A DNA stretch of 64,000 bases from the NCBI GenBank assembly GCA_002706335.1, contig PAKZ01000044.1, positions 124,001 to 188,000 on the forward strand, in the 5' to 3' direction. Position 1 is the first letter of the stretch. Each line of letters begins with the position of its first letter. The DNA comes from Ahrensia sp. (GTDB taxonomy: Bacteria; Pseudomonadota; Alphaproteobacteria; Rhizobiales; Rhizobiaceae). The notes under the pieces are model-generated. The model had not been told where the DNA came from. It made no database searches and worked only from the letters and a program-made list of their open reading frames with translations. The translations under genes were made by a program, and so were the position numbers. Shown one piece after another: positions 33,476 through 42,147 of this stretch.

Positions 33476-34966
33476 TTATTCGGCCGCGATCCCGGCATGG
33501 CCGAGATCATATTCCTTAAGTTTGCGATAGAGCGTCGAGCGCCCGATGCCGAGGCGACGGGCGACTTCGCTCATTTGGCCGCCATAATGTTCTATGGCAA
33601 AAGCGATGGCTTCAGCCTCTATCTCGACCAGCGGGCGGACATTGCCGCTGGTGTCGAGGAGCTTCAGCGCGTCGGGTTCGGCCAGCAGTTTCTGGCCGCG
33701 CACCCCGGTCTCGACCGGGAAATCGTTGCGGACCGGATCGCGGGGGCGTTCGGGCGGGCCGGACAATTCCTTCGGATCGATGCCGTGTACCTGAGCCTGA
33801 ATCTGCGGGAAGTCGGCTTCCTCCAAGACGTCGCCGTCGCACAACACCATTGCGCGGAAAATCGCATTCTGAAGCTGGCGGATATTGCCGGGCCAGTCGT
33901 GCGACTGGAGAAGCGCCAATGCGCGCGGCGAAATCCCGCGCGCCCGGAAGCTGCGCTCTTCACGATGATACATGTCGATGAAATGGCGCACGAGCACCGG
34001 TATGTCGGTATCGCGCTGGCGTAGCGGCGGAACGAGGATAGGAAAGACGTTGAGACGGTAGAACAGATCCTCGCGGAACCGGCCTGCCTTGATCCCCTCG
34101 ATCAGGTCGCGATTGGTCGCCGAGATGAAGCGGATATCGACTTTCCTGATCGTGCGGGAGCCGACTGGCTCGATCTCGCCCTCCTGGATGGCGCGCAGCA
34201 GTTTCACCTGGGCTTCCACCGGTAGTTCGCCGATCTCGTCGAGAAACAGCGTACCGCCGTCCGCCTCGACGAACTTGCCAGTGTGCTTTTCCGTCGCACC
34301 GGTGAAGGCGCCCTTTTCGTGGCCGAAAAGAATGCTTTCGATCAGATTTTCGGGAATGGCGCCGCAGTTGACCACGACGAAGGGCTTCTTCCTGCGCGCG
34401 CTTTCGGCCTGAATCGCACGGGCGATAAGTTCCTTGCCGGTGCCGGATTCGCCCTCGATCAGGACAGGGATATCGCTGGCGGCCGCCTTGCGCATCAGTC
34501 CGCGGACGCGATCCATAGACTCGCTGCCCGCAACCATGGTGCGGGCTGCGATTGCCGGGTCATAGGCCGATGTGGTGGCGACGCCGGTCTGCCGGGATGT
34601 GACCTTGACGGCGGATTGGAGCGCGGTTTTCAACCGTTCCGGCGCGACCGGTTTGACCAGGAAATCGAAGGCCCCGGCGCGCATGGCGGAGATGACGACC
34701 TCGATTCCCCCCTGGGCAGTGAGCACGATCACGGGCGTTTCGATATCGCGCTCGCGCATGGCGTGCATGACTTCGAGGCCGTCGATGTCGGGCATGACCA
34801 GATCGAGCAGGATGGCGTCGAAAGGTGCTGCCTCCGAGCTCATGGCCTCGAGCGCGGCCTCGCCGCCGTCGCACAATTGCGCGGAGTATCCAAGGCGGTT
34901 CGCAGCGCCCTCAAGCAGGCGGCGTTGCACAGGATCGTCATCGACTATGAGGATTTGTGCACTCAT
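33476..34966 (-). CDS. sigma-54-dependent response regulator (NtrC family)
   Basis: A 496-residue activator. The receiver domain (1-120) has the acidic pair VDDDP and phospho-acceptor Asp55 (AILLDLVMPDIDG). The AAA+ domain (about 155-390) has Walker A GESGTGKE, the sigma-54 contact loop GAFTGA and Walker B GTLFLDEIGE. A Fis-type helix-turn-helix closes the protein (VARRLGIGRSTLYRKLKEY). It should activate sigma-54 promoters when phosphorylated. No histidine kinase gene is adjacent, so the signal is unknown. The start at 34966 is set by the receiver domain; ATG 35035 adds 23 non-homologous residues. Confidence 0.93.
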   Translation of the reverse strand: MSAQILIVDDDPVQRRLLEGAANRLGYSAQLCDGGEAALEAMSSEAAPFDAILLDLVMPDIDGLEVMHAMRERDIETPVIVLTAQGGIEVVISAMRAGAFDFLVKPVAPERLKTALQSAVKVTSRQTGVATTSAYDPAIAARTMVAGSESMDRVRGLMRKAAASDIPVLIEGESGTGKELIARAIQAESARRKKPFVVVNCGAIPENLIESILFGHEKGAFTGATEKHTGKFVEADGGTLFLDEIGELPVEAQVKLLRAIQEGEIEPVGSRTIRKVDIRFISATNRDLIEGIKAGRFREDLFYRLNVFPILVPPLRQRDTDIPVLVRHFIDMYHREERSFRARGISPRALALLQSHDWPGNIRQLQNAIFRAMVLCDGDVLEEADFPQIQAQVHGIDPKELSGPPERPRDPVRNDFPVETGVRGQKLLAEPDALKLLDTSGNVRPLVEIEAEAIAFAIEHYGGQMSEVARRLGIGRSTLYRKLKEYDLGHAGIAAE

Positions 34967-35130
34967 CGCTTGAACGGGACCGAACCTTTTGTATGTTTTC
35001 CGGGTAGAATGCCGGGGCATAACCGTATGAGCCAAGTTGGCACATAATCATCAAGAGCGGCCTAAATCCGTCATTCAAACTTTAACGGTCGGCTGGCGCG
35101 CAATCGTCGGCGAACAGGCGAGACAACTTC

Positions 35131-36978
35131 ATGATCCCTTTTTCGACCCTCCGCGCCGGCTGTGCCGCTATGCGCACCGCGAGTGAGCCGGCTGCCGCCG
35201 GGACATCGCCATTCGGCGACTTGCCGGAGTGGAATCTCGGCGACCTTTATCCGGCGATCGACGCGCCGGAACTCAAGCGCGATCTCGAAACGGCGGAAAA
35301 CGAGGCAAAACGTTTCGCCGAGGAATGGAAGGGGAAGCTCTCGATCCTCGCGGCGAACAACCAGCTCGGCGAGGCGATCCGGCAATATGAGGTGCTGGAG
35401 GAAATCCTCGGCCGCATCATGTCCTTTGCGAGCCTGACCTATGCCGGAGAGACGGCTAACCCCACCAAGGCGAAGTTCTATGGCGATATGCAGCAGAAGC
35501 TGACGGACCTGAGTTCGCACCTTCTGTTCTTTGCGCTCGAATTCAACCGTCTGGAGGACGAGGAGCTGGAGCGCGCCATGTCCGGCGACGCGCTGTTGGC
35601 GCACTACCGGCCCTGGATCGAGGACCTGCGCAAGGAAAAGCCCTTCCAGCTCGAAGACCGGATTGAGCAGCTGTTCCACGAAAAATCATTGACCGGACGG
35701 GCGGCGTTCAACCGGTTGTTCGATGAAACCATGACCGCCATGCGGTTCACGGTGGACGGCGAGGATTTGCCGATCGAGCCGACGCTAAACCTGTTGCAGG
35801 ATCATGACCGGTCGAAGCGAGAAAAGGGATTTCATGCTCTTGCGAAGACTTTCGGGTCGCATCTTTCTACCTTCACGCTGATCACGAACACGTTGGCCAA
35901 GGACAAGGAGATTTCCGATCGCTGGCGGGGGTTCGAGGATATCGCCGACAGCCGTCACCTCGCCAATCGTGTCGAGCGCGAGGTTGTCGACGCCCTGACG
36001 GAAGCGGTTCGGGATTCCTATCCGCGCATCTCGCACCGCTATTACGCCATGAAGGCAAAATGGCTGGGCCTCGATCATCTGAAGCCTTGGGACCGCAACG
36101 CGCCGCTTCCCGATACGCCGCAGGCGGTGATCGGCTGGGAGGAGGCGTGCGAAACGGTGATTTCGGCCTATCGCGGTTTTTCGCCGGATATGGCTGAGAT
36201 CGCTCAGCGCTTCTTCGACCGCTCGTGGATTGACGTGCCGGCGCGGCCCGGCAAGGCACCCGGCGCTTTCGCGCATCCGACGGTGCCGTCGGCGCATCCC
36301 TATGTGCTGCTCAACTACATGGGCAAACCACGCGACGTCATGACACTTGCGCATGAACTCGGCCACGGAGTGCATCAGGTTCTGGCCAGCGAACAGGGCA
36401 TGCTGATGGCGCAGACGCCGCTGACGCTGGCCGAGACGGCCTCGGTGTTTGGCGAGATGCTGACGTTCCGGTCAATGCTGGAGGGCACCCAAGACCGGCG
36501 CGAGCGCAAGGCGATGCTGGCCCAGAAGGCGGAGGACATGATCAACACGGTGGTCCGCCAGATCGCTTTTTATACATTCGAGCGCAAGATCCACACGGAA
36601 CGTCGCAACGGCGAACTTACGTCGGAGCAGATCGGCGAATTGTGGATGAGCGTCCAGGGCGAAAGCCTTGGCCCCGCGATCGAGTTCGCCGACGGCTACG
36701 AGACCTTCTGGACATATATTCCGCACTTCATCCATTCGCCGTTCTACGTCTATGCCTACGCTTTCGGCGACTGCCTGGTGAATTCGCTTTATGCCGTCTA
36801 CCAGGATGCCGAATCCGGTTTCCAGGCGAAATATTTCGAGATGTTGCGGGCCGGCGGCACCAAGCATCACACCGAGTTGCTGGCGCCATTCGGCCTCGAC
36901 GCGTCGGACCCAACCTTCTGGCAGAAGGGGCTGAGCGTGATCGAGGGGATAATCGACGAACTCGAGGCGATGGAATAG
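35131..36978 (+). CDS. pepF: M3-family oligoendopeptidase (PepF type)
   Basis: A 615-residue zinc metallopeptidase that cuts medium-length peptides in the cytoplasm. The active-site helix TLAHELGHGVHQVL lies near residue 405-418 (HExxH with His, His and the catalytic Glu), and the third ligand Glu lies in TLAETASVFGEML. The N-terminal helical part (LPEWNLGDLYPAIDAPELKR) is the family start. The ATG at 35131 and an in-frame ATG at 35170 are both possible, and neither has a clear ribosome-binding site. The DUF3445 gene follows after 9 bases. Confidence 0.93.
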   Translation: MIPFSTLRAGCAAMRTASEPAAAGTSPFGDLPEWNLGDLYPAIDAPELKRDLETAENEAKRFAEEWKGKLSILAANNQLGEAIRQYEVLEEILGRIMSFASLTYAGETANPTKAKFYGDMQQKLTDLSSHLLFFALEFNRLEDEELERAMSGDALLAHYRPWIEDLRKEKPFQLEDRIEQLFHEKSLTGRAAFNRLFDETMTAMRFTVDGEDLPIEPTLNLLQDHDRSKREKGFHALAKTFGSHLSTFTLITNTLAKDKEISDRWRGFEDIADSRHLANRVEREVVDALTEAVRDSYPRISHRYYAMKAKWLGLDHLKPWDRNAPLPDTPQAVIGWEEACETVISAYRGFSPDMAEIAQRFFDRSWIDVPARPGKAPGAFAHPTVPSAHPYVLLNYMGKPRDVMTLAHELGHGVHQVLASEQGMLMAQTPLTLAETASVFGEMLTFRSMLEGTQDRRERKAMLAQKAEDMINTVVRQIAFYTFERKIHTERRNGELTSEQIGELWMSVQGESLGPAIEFADGYETFWTYIPHFIHSPFYVYAYAFGDCLVNSLYAVYQDAESGFQAKYFEMLRAGGTKHHTELLAPFGLDASDPTFWQKGLSVIEGIIDELEAME

Positions 36979-36987
36979 GCCGATAGA

Positions 36988-37929
36988 ATGACACGACCGG
37001 CTCGCACGCCCTACGATGGTTCGTCAACGCCGTTCACGATCGGTCTGAAGCCTTTCGATCCGGACAACTGGATCGAACTCGACGGCGACCTGGAGCCCTA
37101 TCTGGCCGAGAAGGACCGCCTGTTTGGAACTGTGCCCGAACAAGTGTTCATGGCGCGTTCCGATACGGTCGATGCGCAGCGCGAGGTTCTGGATGCTCTT
37201 GCCGGTTATCTCCCGGAAAGGTTTCCGGAAATCTACCGGCGCGAGGGCGATACGATGGCTGTCGGCGCGTGCGGGCGGTGCGTGACCATTTCCCCGAACG
37301 AACCGGCGCCGCTGAAGACCGCCGCCAAGCTGGTGCCGGAAGATCTGGTTCTCATGCGAAAATGCGCCGATGGCTGGCGGCTCGTCGCGGCCTCGCTTTG
37401 TTTTCCGTCTTCATGGTCACTGGCGGAGAAATTCGATCGCCCGATGGAGGTCATCCATACCACGGTGCCGGCTTTCGGGCCGGGCACACGCATGGCGGCG
37501 ATGATCGCGCGCATCTTCGACAATCTGAAAGTCGGCGTGCCGGCGGAGCGGATGAACTGGTCGCTACAGGAAAACGCCGAGCTTTATCATCCGCGCTCGA
37601 AGAAGGAGCGCGACACGCAAGCGGACGCGGGAGGCGGTTTCCTTGCCGGCCTCGATCCGCAGAACATTCATATTCGCGTGGAACGCCAGACGCTTACCAG
37701 AATGCCGGTCTCCGGCGACATTCTTTTTACGATCCGCATCTATGTCGATCCGGTCTTGAGGCTGACCGGAAACGATGCCGGGCCGGATTTGGCGCGTGGA
37801 CTGGAAAAGCAGCTTGGCGACCTCAATGCAGATCAGCTTGCCTATAAGGGACTGACCGAAGGCCGCGATCGGCTGACCGCCTGGCTGAACGAACAGGCGT
37901 CCAAACGACAAAAAACGCCGGCCCTCTAA
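36988..37929 (+). CDS. DUF3445 protein, haem-dependent oxidative N-demethylase family
   Basis: A 313-residue member of the DUF3445/HODM family, whose characterised members use haem to demethylate small amines. Family marks are FTIGLKPFDPDNWIELD, DLVLMRKCADGWRLVAASLCFPSSW followed by LAEKFDRPM, and NWSLQENAELYHP, and the C-terminal block RVERQTLTRMPVSGDILFTIRIY with the haem-pocket Arg. The actual amine is unknown. Its stop codon lies in the loop of the shared terminator, and it is probably co-transcribed with pepF. Confidence 0.82.
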   Translation: MTRPARTPYDGSSTPFTIGLKPFDPDNWIELDGDLEPYLAEKDRLFGTVPEQVFMARSDTVDAQREVLDALAGYLPERFPEIYRREGDTMAVGACGRCVTISPNEPAPLKTAAKLVPEDLVLMRKCADGWRLVAASLCFPSSWSLAEKFDRPMEVIHTTVPAFGPGTRMAAMIARIFDNLKVGVPAERMNWSLQENAELYHPRSKKERDTQADAGGGFLAGLDPQNIHIRVERQTLTRMPVSGDILFTIRIYVDPVLRLTGNDAGPDLARGLEKQLGDLNADQLAYKGLTEGRDRLTAWLNEQASKRQKTPAL

Positions 37930-37938
37930 GGCCGGCGT
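37910..37938. terminator. terminator shared by DUF3445 and ilvD genes
   Basis: Stem ACGCCGGCC/GGCCGGCGT (37915-37923 and 37930-37938); the DUF3445 TAA (37927-37929) sits in the loop. Leftward it is followed by a T tract (complement of 37910-37915), so it mainly ends ilvD. Confidence 0.75.
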
Positions 37939-37965
37939 CTTGTATCGTCGTCCACGCGACTGCCC

Positions 37966-39801
37966 TTATTCGGGCAGTATGCGCACCGCGCCCTTGTCGG
38001 CCGAGGCCGCGAAAGCCGCATAGGCTTTCAGCGCCGTTGTTACATTGCGCTTGCGCGGCTTGGAGGGTTTCCAGCCGGCCGCATCCTGCTCGTGGCGACG
38101 CGCAGCCATTTCCGCGTCGTCGATGGCGAGATTGATCGTCCGGTTCGGGATGTCGATCTCGATCGTGTCACCTTCGCGCACCAGCCCGATCGCGCCGCCA
38201 TTGGCCGCTTCGGGTGAGGCGTGGCCGATGGAGAGACCTGAAGTCCCGCCGGAGAAGCGGCCGTCGGTAATGAGCGCGCAAGCCTTGCCCAGGCCTTTCG
38301 ACTTAAGGTAGCTCGTCGGATAGAGCATTTCCTGCATGCCGGGACCGCCTTTCGGCCCTTCATAAGTGATTACCACGACATCGCCGGCGACGATTTCGTT
38401 CGAAAGGATCGCCTTTACGGCGGCATCCTGACTTTCGAAAACGCGGGCCGGTCCGGTAAATTTCAGGATCGATTCATCGACGCCGGCCGTCTTCACGATG
38501 CAACCGTCCAGCGCGATGTTGCCGTAAAGAACGGCCAGGCCACCATCCTTGGAAAAGGGGTGATCCACCGATCTTATGACGCCGGTCTCGCCGTCCGTGT
38601 CGAGATCGTGCCAACGCGACGACTGGCTGAAGGCGACCTGGCTCGGGACGCCGCCAGGGGCGGCCATGAAGAATTCGCGGACGCTTTCCGAATTGGTGCG
38701 TGTGATGTCCCACCGGTCGATGGCGTCGCCGAGCGTGGCGGCATGAACCGTCGGGCAGTCACGGTGGATCAGGCCGCCGCGATCAAGTTCACCGAGAATG
38801 CGCATGATGCCGCCGGCGCGGTGGACATCTTCCATATGCACGTCGTTCTTGGCGGGCGCGACCTTGGAAAGGCACGGGACCTTGCGCGACAGCCGATCGA
38901 TGTCTTCCATCGTGAAATCGATCCCGCCCTCATAGGCGGCCGCGAGGATGTGCAGAACCGTATTCGTCGATCCGCCCATCGCGATGTCGAGAGACATCGC
39001 ATTCTCGAAGGCCTGCTTCGACGCGATGCTCCGCGGCAGGACGCTCTCGTCCTCCTGTTCGTAATAACGGCGCGCAAGATCGACGATCTGGTGACCGGCT
39101 TCTACGAACAGGCGCTTGCGGTCGGAATGGGTGGCGAGCGTCGAGCCGTTGCCGGGAAGCGACAGGCCGAGCGCCTCGGTCAGGCAGTTCATCGAGTTAG
39201 CGGTAAACATGCCGGAGCAGGAGCCGCATGTCGGACAGGCCGAGCGCTCGATCGCCTGCACTTCGGCGTCGGTGACCTTGTCGTCGGCCGCAGCGACCAT
39301 CGCGTCGATCAGGTCCAGTGCCTGGGTCTTGCCATTCAGGACCACCTTGCCGGCTTCCATCGGACCGCCGGAGACAAAGACGACCGGGATATTGAGGCGC
39401 ATGGCGGCATTGAGCATGCCGGGCGTGATCTTGTCGCAGTTGGAGATGCAGACCATGGCGTCGGCGCAATGGGCGTTGACCATGTATTCGACGCTGTCGG
39501 CGATGATTTCGCGTGACGGCAGCGAATACAGCATGCCGTCATGGCCCATGGCGATGCCGTCATCAACCGCGATCGTGTTGAATTCCTTGGCGACGCCGCC
39601 GGCCGCCTCGATTTCGCGGGCGACGAGCTGGCCCAGATCCTTCAGATGGACATGGCCTGGCACGAACTGCGTGAACGAGTTCACCACCGCGATGATCGGT
39701 TTGCCGAAATCGCCGTCCTTCATGCCCGTGGCGCGCCAAAGGCCGCGGGCCCCGGCCATGTTGCGGCCATGCGTGGTGGTTCTTGAACGATAGGCGGGCA
39801 T
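37966..39801 (-). CDS. ilvD: dihydroxy-acid dehydratase
   Basis: A 611-residue Fe-S enzyme that dehydrates 2,3-dihydroxy-isovalerate and -methylvalerate in valine and isoleucine synthesis. Signatures are complete: [15 protein letters not shown], the first cluster Cys in [13 protein letters not shown], and the second block [40 protein letters not shown] marks the C-terminal substrate site. Length is that of the E. coli-like [4Fe-4S] type. AGGACAG precedes the ATG at 39801. It stands alone with its own terminator. Confidence 0.98.
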   Translation of the reverse strand: MPAYRSRTTTHGRNMAGARGLWRATGMKDGDFGKPIIAVVNSFTQFVPGHVHLKDLGQLVAREIEAAGGVAKEFNTIAVDDGIAMGHDGMLYSLPSREIIADSVEYMVNAHCADAMVCISNCDKITPGMLNAAMRLNIPVVFVSGGPMEAGKVVLNGKTQALDLIDAMVAAADDKVTDAEVQAIERSACPTCGSCSGMFTANSMNCLTEALGLSLPGNGSTLATHSDRKRLFVEAGHQIVDLARRYYEQEDESVLPRSIASKQAFENAMSLDIAMGGSTNTVLHILAAAYEGGIDFTMEDIDRLSRKVPCLSKVAPAKNDVHMEDVHRAGGIMRILGELDRGGLIHRDCPTVHAATLGDAIDRWDITRTNSESVREFFMAAPGGVPSQVAFSQSSRWHDLDTDGETGVIRSVDHPFSKDGGLAVLYGNIALDGCIVKTAGVDESILKFTGPARVFESQDAAVKAILSNEIVAGDVVVITYEGPKGGPGMQEMLYPTSYLKSKGLGKACALITDGRFSGGTSGLSIGHASPEAANGGAIGLVREGDTIEIDIPNRTINLAIDDAEMAARRHEQDAAGWKPSKPRKRNVTTALKAYAAFAASADKGAVRILPE

Positions 39802-40005
39802 GATACTGTCCTGCTTCTGGCGTTTCCTCTAGGCTCGGCAAATAGCGCGCCTTGGGCCAAACGAAAACCCGTTTGTCTCGGAATTCGGTGCCGCAATGGC
39901 GCGGGAACGGGTCGCCTGCACGAGCATTTGTCCTTTATTGTGACATTGGCATGTGATTAAGCGACGGCGGTCGCGCCTTCGTCGACCGCAAGGAGAGTGC
40001 CCTAA

Positions 40006-41457
40006 ATGGCGAACGAGAACTGGCCGGTCTACGGCAAAATCACCGGCCCGATCGTGATGATCGGTTTCGGGTCGATCGGCCGGGGCACATTGCCGCTGAT
40101 CGAGCGGCATTTCGAGCTGGACAAGAACCGCTTTGTCGTCATCGAGCCGCGCCCAGACGCGCAACTGCACGAAATGATGGAAAAGCACGGCGTGCGGCAT
40201 TTGCAGGAAGCGCTGACGGAGAAGAATTTCAGGGACGTGCTGAAACCGCTCCTGACCGAAGGCGAGGGGCAGGGATTCTGCGTCAACCTCTCCGTCGATA
40301 CTTCTTCGCTCGACATCATGAAATATTGCCGGGAACTGGGCGTTCTCTATATCGACACGGTCGTCGAGCCGTGGCTCGGCTTCTATTTCGACGAAGGGGC
40401 CGACAATTCCACTCGCACCAATTACGCGCTGCGCGAAACGGTCCGCAAGGAGAAGAAGAAGCATCCTGGTGGTACGACGGCGGTCTCGTGCTGCGGCGCC
40501 AATCCGGGCATGGTCTCCTGGTTCGTCAAGCAGGCGCTCGTCAATCTCGCGTCCGAACTTGGGTTGAAGTTCACCGAGCCGAAACCGGATGACCGGGCGG
40601 GCTGGGCGAAGCTGATGAAGAAGGCCGGTGTCAAGGGTGTGCATATCGCCGAACGCGACACGCAGCGCTCCAAGACGCCGAAGGAACCGGACGTCTTCTC
40701 CAACACGTGGTCCGTCGAGGGCTTCATCGCCGAGGGATTGCAGCCGGCCGAACTCGGCTGGGGGACGCATGAGACGTGGAAGCCGAAGAACGCCTACAGG
40801 CACAAGAAGGGCTGCAAGGCTGCGATATGGATCGACCAGCCCGGTGCGGCGACCCGCGTGCGCACATGGTGTCCGACGCCGGGCGCGCAATATGGGTTCC
40901 TCGTCACCCACAATGAGGCGATTTCCATTGCCGACTTCTTCACGGCCTACGACAGGAAGGGCAAGGTAACGTTCAGGCCGACTTGCCACTACGCCTATCA
41001 CCCCTGCAACAATGCGGTGCTGTCGCTGCATGAGATGTTCGGCCAGGCGGGCAAGCCGCAATCGAGTTTCGAAGTGATGGACGAGAACCAGCTCTTCGAC
41101 GGGATCGACGAGTTGGGCGTGCTGCTCTACGGTCACAAGAAGAACGCCTACTGGTACGGATCGCAGCTGTCGGTAGAGGAAACCCGCGATCTTGCCCCCT
41201 ATCAGAACGCCACTGGCCTACAGGTCACCTCGGCGGTTCTGGCTGGCATGGTCTGGGCCCTGGAAAACCCGCAGGCAGGTATCGTCGAGGCCGACGAGAT
41301 GGATTTCCGGCGCTGCCTGGACGTGCAGATGCCTTATCTGGGGCCGGTGCAGGGTTATTACACGGACTGGACACCGCTTACGGATCGGCCGGGCCTGTTC
41401 CCCGAGGATATCGATACCGCCGATCCGTGGCAGTTCCGAAACGTCCTTGTGCATTGA
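40006..41457 (+). CDS. hss: homospermidine synthase
   Basis: A 483-residue NAD-dependent enzyme that builds sym-homospermidine from putrescine, the main polyamine of many rhizobia. The N-terminal Rossmann loop is IGFGSIGRGTLPLIE, followed by VVIEPRPDAQLHEM. The saccharopine-dehydrogenase-like core shows YIDTVVEPWLGFY, SCCGANPGMVSWFVKQAL and the pocket EPDVFSNTWSVEGF. Length and motifs agree with the bacterial enzyme of Blastochloris. AAGGAG precedes the ATG at 40006. It appears monocistronic. Confidence 0.97.
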   Translation: MANENWPVYGKITGPIVMIGFGSIGRGTLPLIERHFELDKNRFVVIEPRPDAQLHEMMEKHGVRHLQEALTEKNFRDVLKPLLTEGEGQGFCVNLSVDTSSLDIMKYCRELGVLYIDTVVEPWLGFYFDEGADNSTRTNYALRETVRKEKKKHPGGTTAVSCCGANPGMVSWFVKQALVNLASELGLKFTEPKPDDRAGWAKLMKKAGVKGVHIAERDTQRSKTPKEPDVFSNTWSVEGFIAEGLQPAELGWGTHETWKPKNAYRHKKGCKAAIWIDQPGAATRVRTWCPTPGAQYGFLVTHNEAISIADFFTAYDRKGKVTFRPTCHYAYHPCNNAVLSLHEMFGQAGKPQSSFEVMDENQLFDGIDELGVLLYGHKKNAYWYGSQLSVEETRDLAPYQNATGLQVTSAVLAGMVWALENPQAGIVEADEMDFRRCLDVQMPYLGPVQGYYTDWTPLTDRPGLFPEDIDTADPWQFRNVLVH

Positions 41458-41557
41458 TACCGCAAGTAACCGTTCCCGTCGAAACTTCCGATGACTTCAT
41501 AGCGTAACAAATATGTCGTATGATCCGACTCACTCCTGTTCCAGCCGAGGTGCCCGC

Positions 41558-41950
41558 ATGACTATCCGCCAACCAATCAGAACCGGCGCGATCGCCGCTA
41601 CATTCATGGCGTTCACGGTGTTGAGCGGCTGCGTGATGGATGCGCCCGCACCGGGTGGACGATTCGCCCGGTCCGGCGCCGCGGAAGGCAATTGGGCCGA
41701 TACCGGCGGCGTCGCCACGTCGAGCTTCAATGGCGGCGTCTTCGTTACCGTGGCCAATGACACGGGCAACCGACTTGCGCAGGGCACTTATCGCTATGTC
41801 GGCGCCAGCAATGTCGAGATCAATTTCACTTCGTTGGTGCGCGGGCAGCAGGTTCGTGCGAACTGCCTGATCGTCAATCCCAGCCAGATGAATTGCACCA
41901 ACGATTCCGGGTCGCAATTCTCGCTGGTGCGTCGCGGCAATTTCAGCTGA
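41558..41950 (+). CDS. omp10: Omp10-like outer-membrane lipoprotein
   Basis: A 130-residue lipoprotein resembling Brucella Omp10. The lipobox is VLSGC with Cys25 as lipidation site. The mature protein has the family pattern GNWADTGGVATSSFNGGVF, then LAQGTYRYVGASNVEINFTS, VRGQQVRANCLIVNPSQMNCT with two Cys, and GSQFSLVRRGNFS. Omp10 affects envelope properties in Brucella; the molecular role is not known. The ATG at 41558 is placed correctly for a signal peptide; ATG 41513 adds 15 residues. Confidence 0.8.
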   Translation: MTIRQPIRTGAIAATFMAFTVLSGCVMDAPAPGGRFARSGAAEGNWADTGGVATSSFNGGVFVTVANDTGNRLAQGTYRYVGASNVEINFTSLVRGQQVRANCLIVNPSQMNCTNDSGSQFSLVRRGNFS

Positions 41951-42147
41951 CGTTCGGCCCTCCGGGGCCAACTACGGGCATATGTTCGTGACCGGTCACG
42001 TTTCGCAACGGAATCGGCTTGCCAAGCGCCGCGCGCGATGAAAACATTGCCGCGATGGCTGGGTTCGTCCAATCGTTACACAACGATGCAATGGATCGGC
42101 CGACCGGTGCAGCATCCGCCATGCGCCGTATGACGAGGGAGTAAATA

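Noticed and set aside
41458..42147. Possible riboswitch or sRNA around omp10
   Set aside because: No stable stem with a terminator and no recognised aptamer motif were found by eye.
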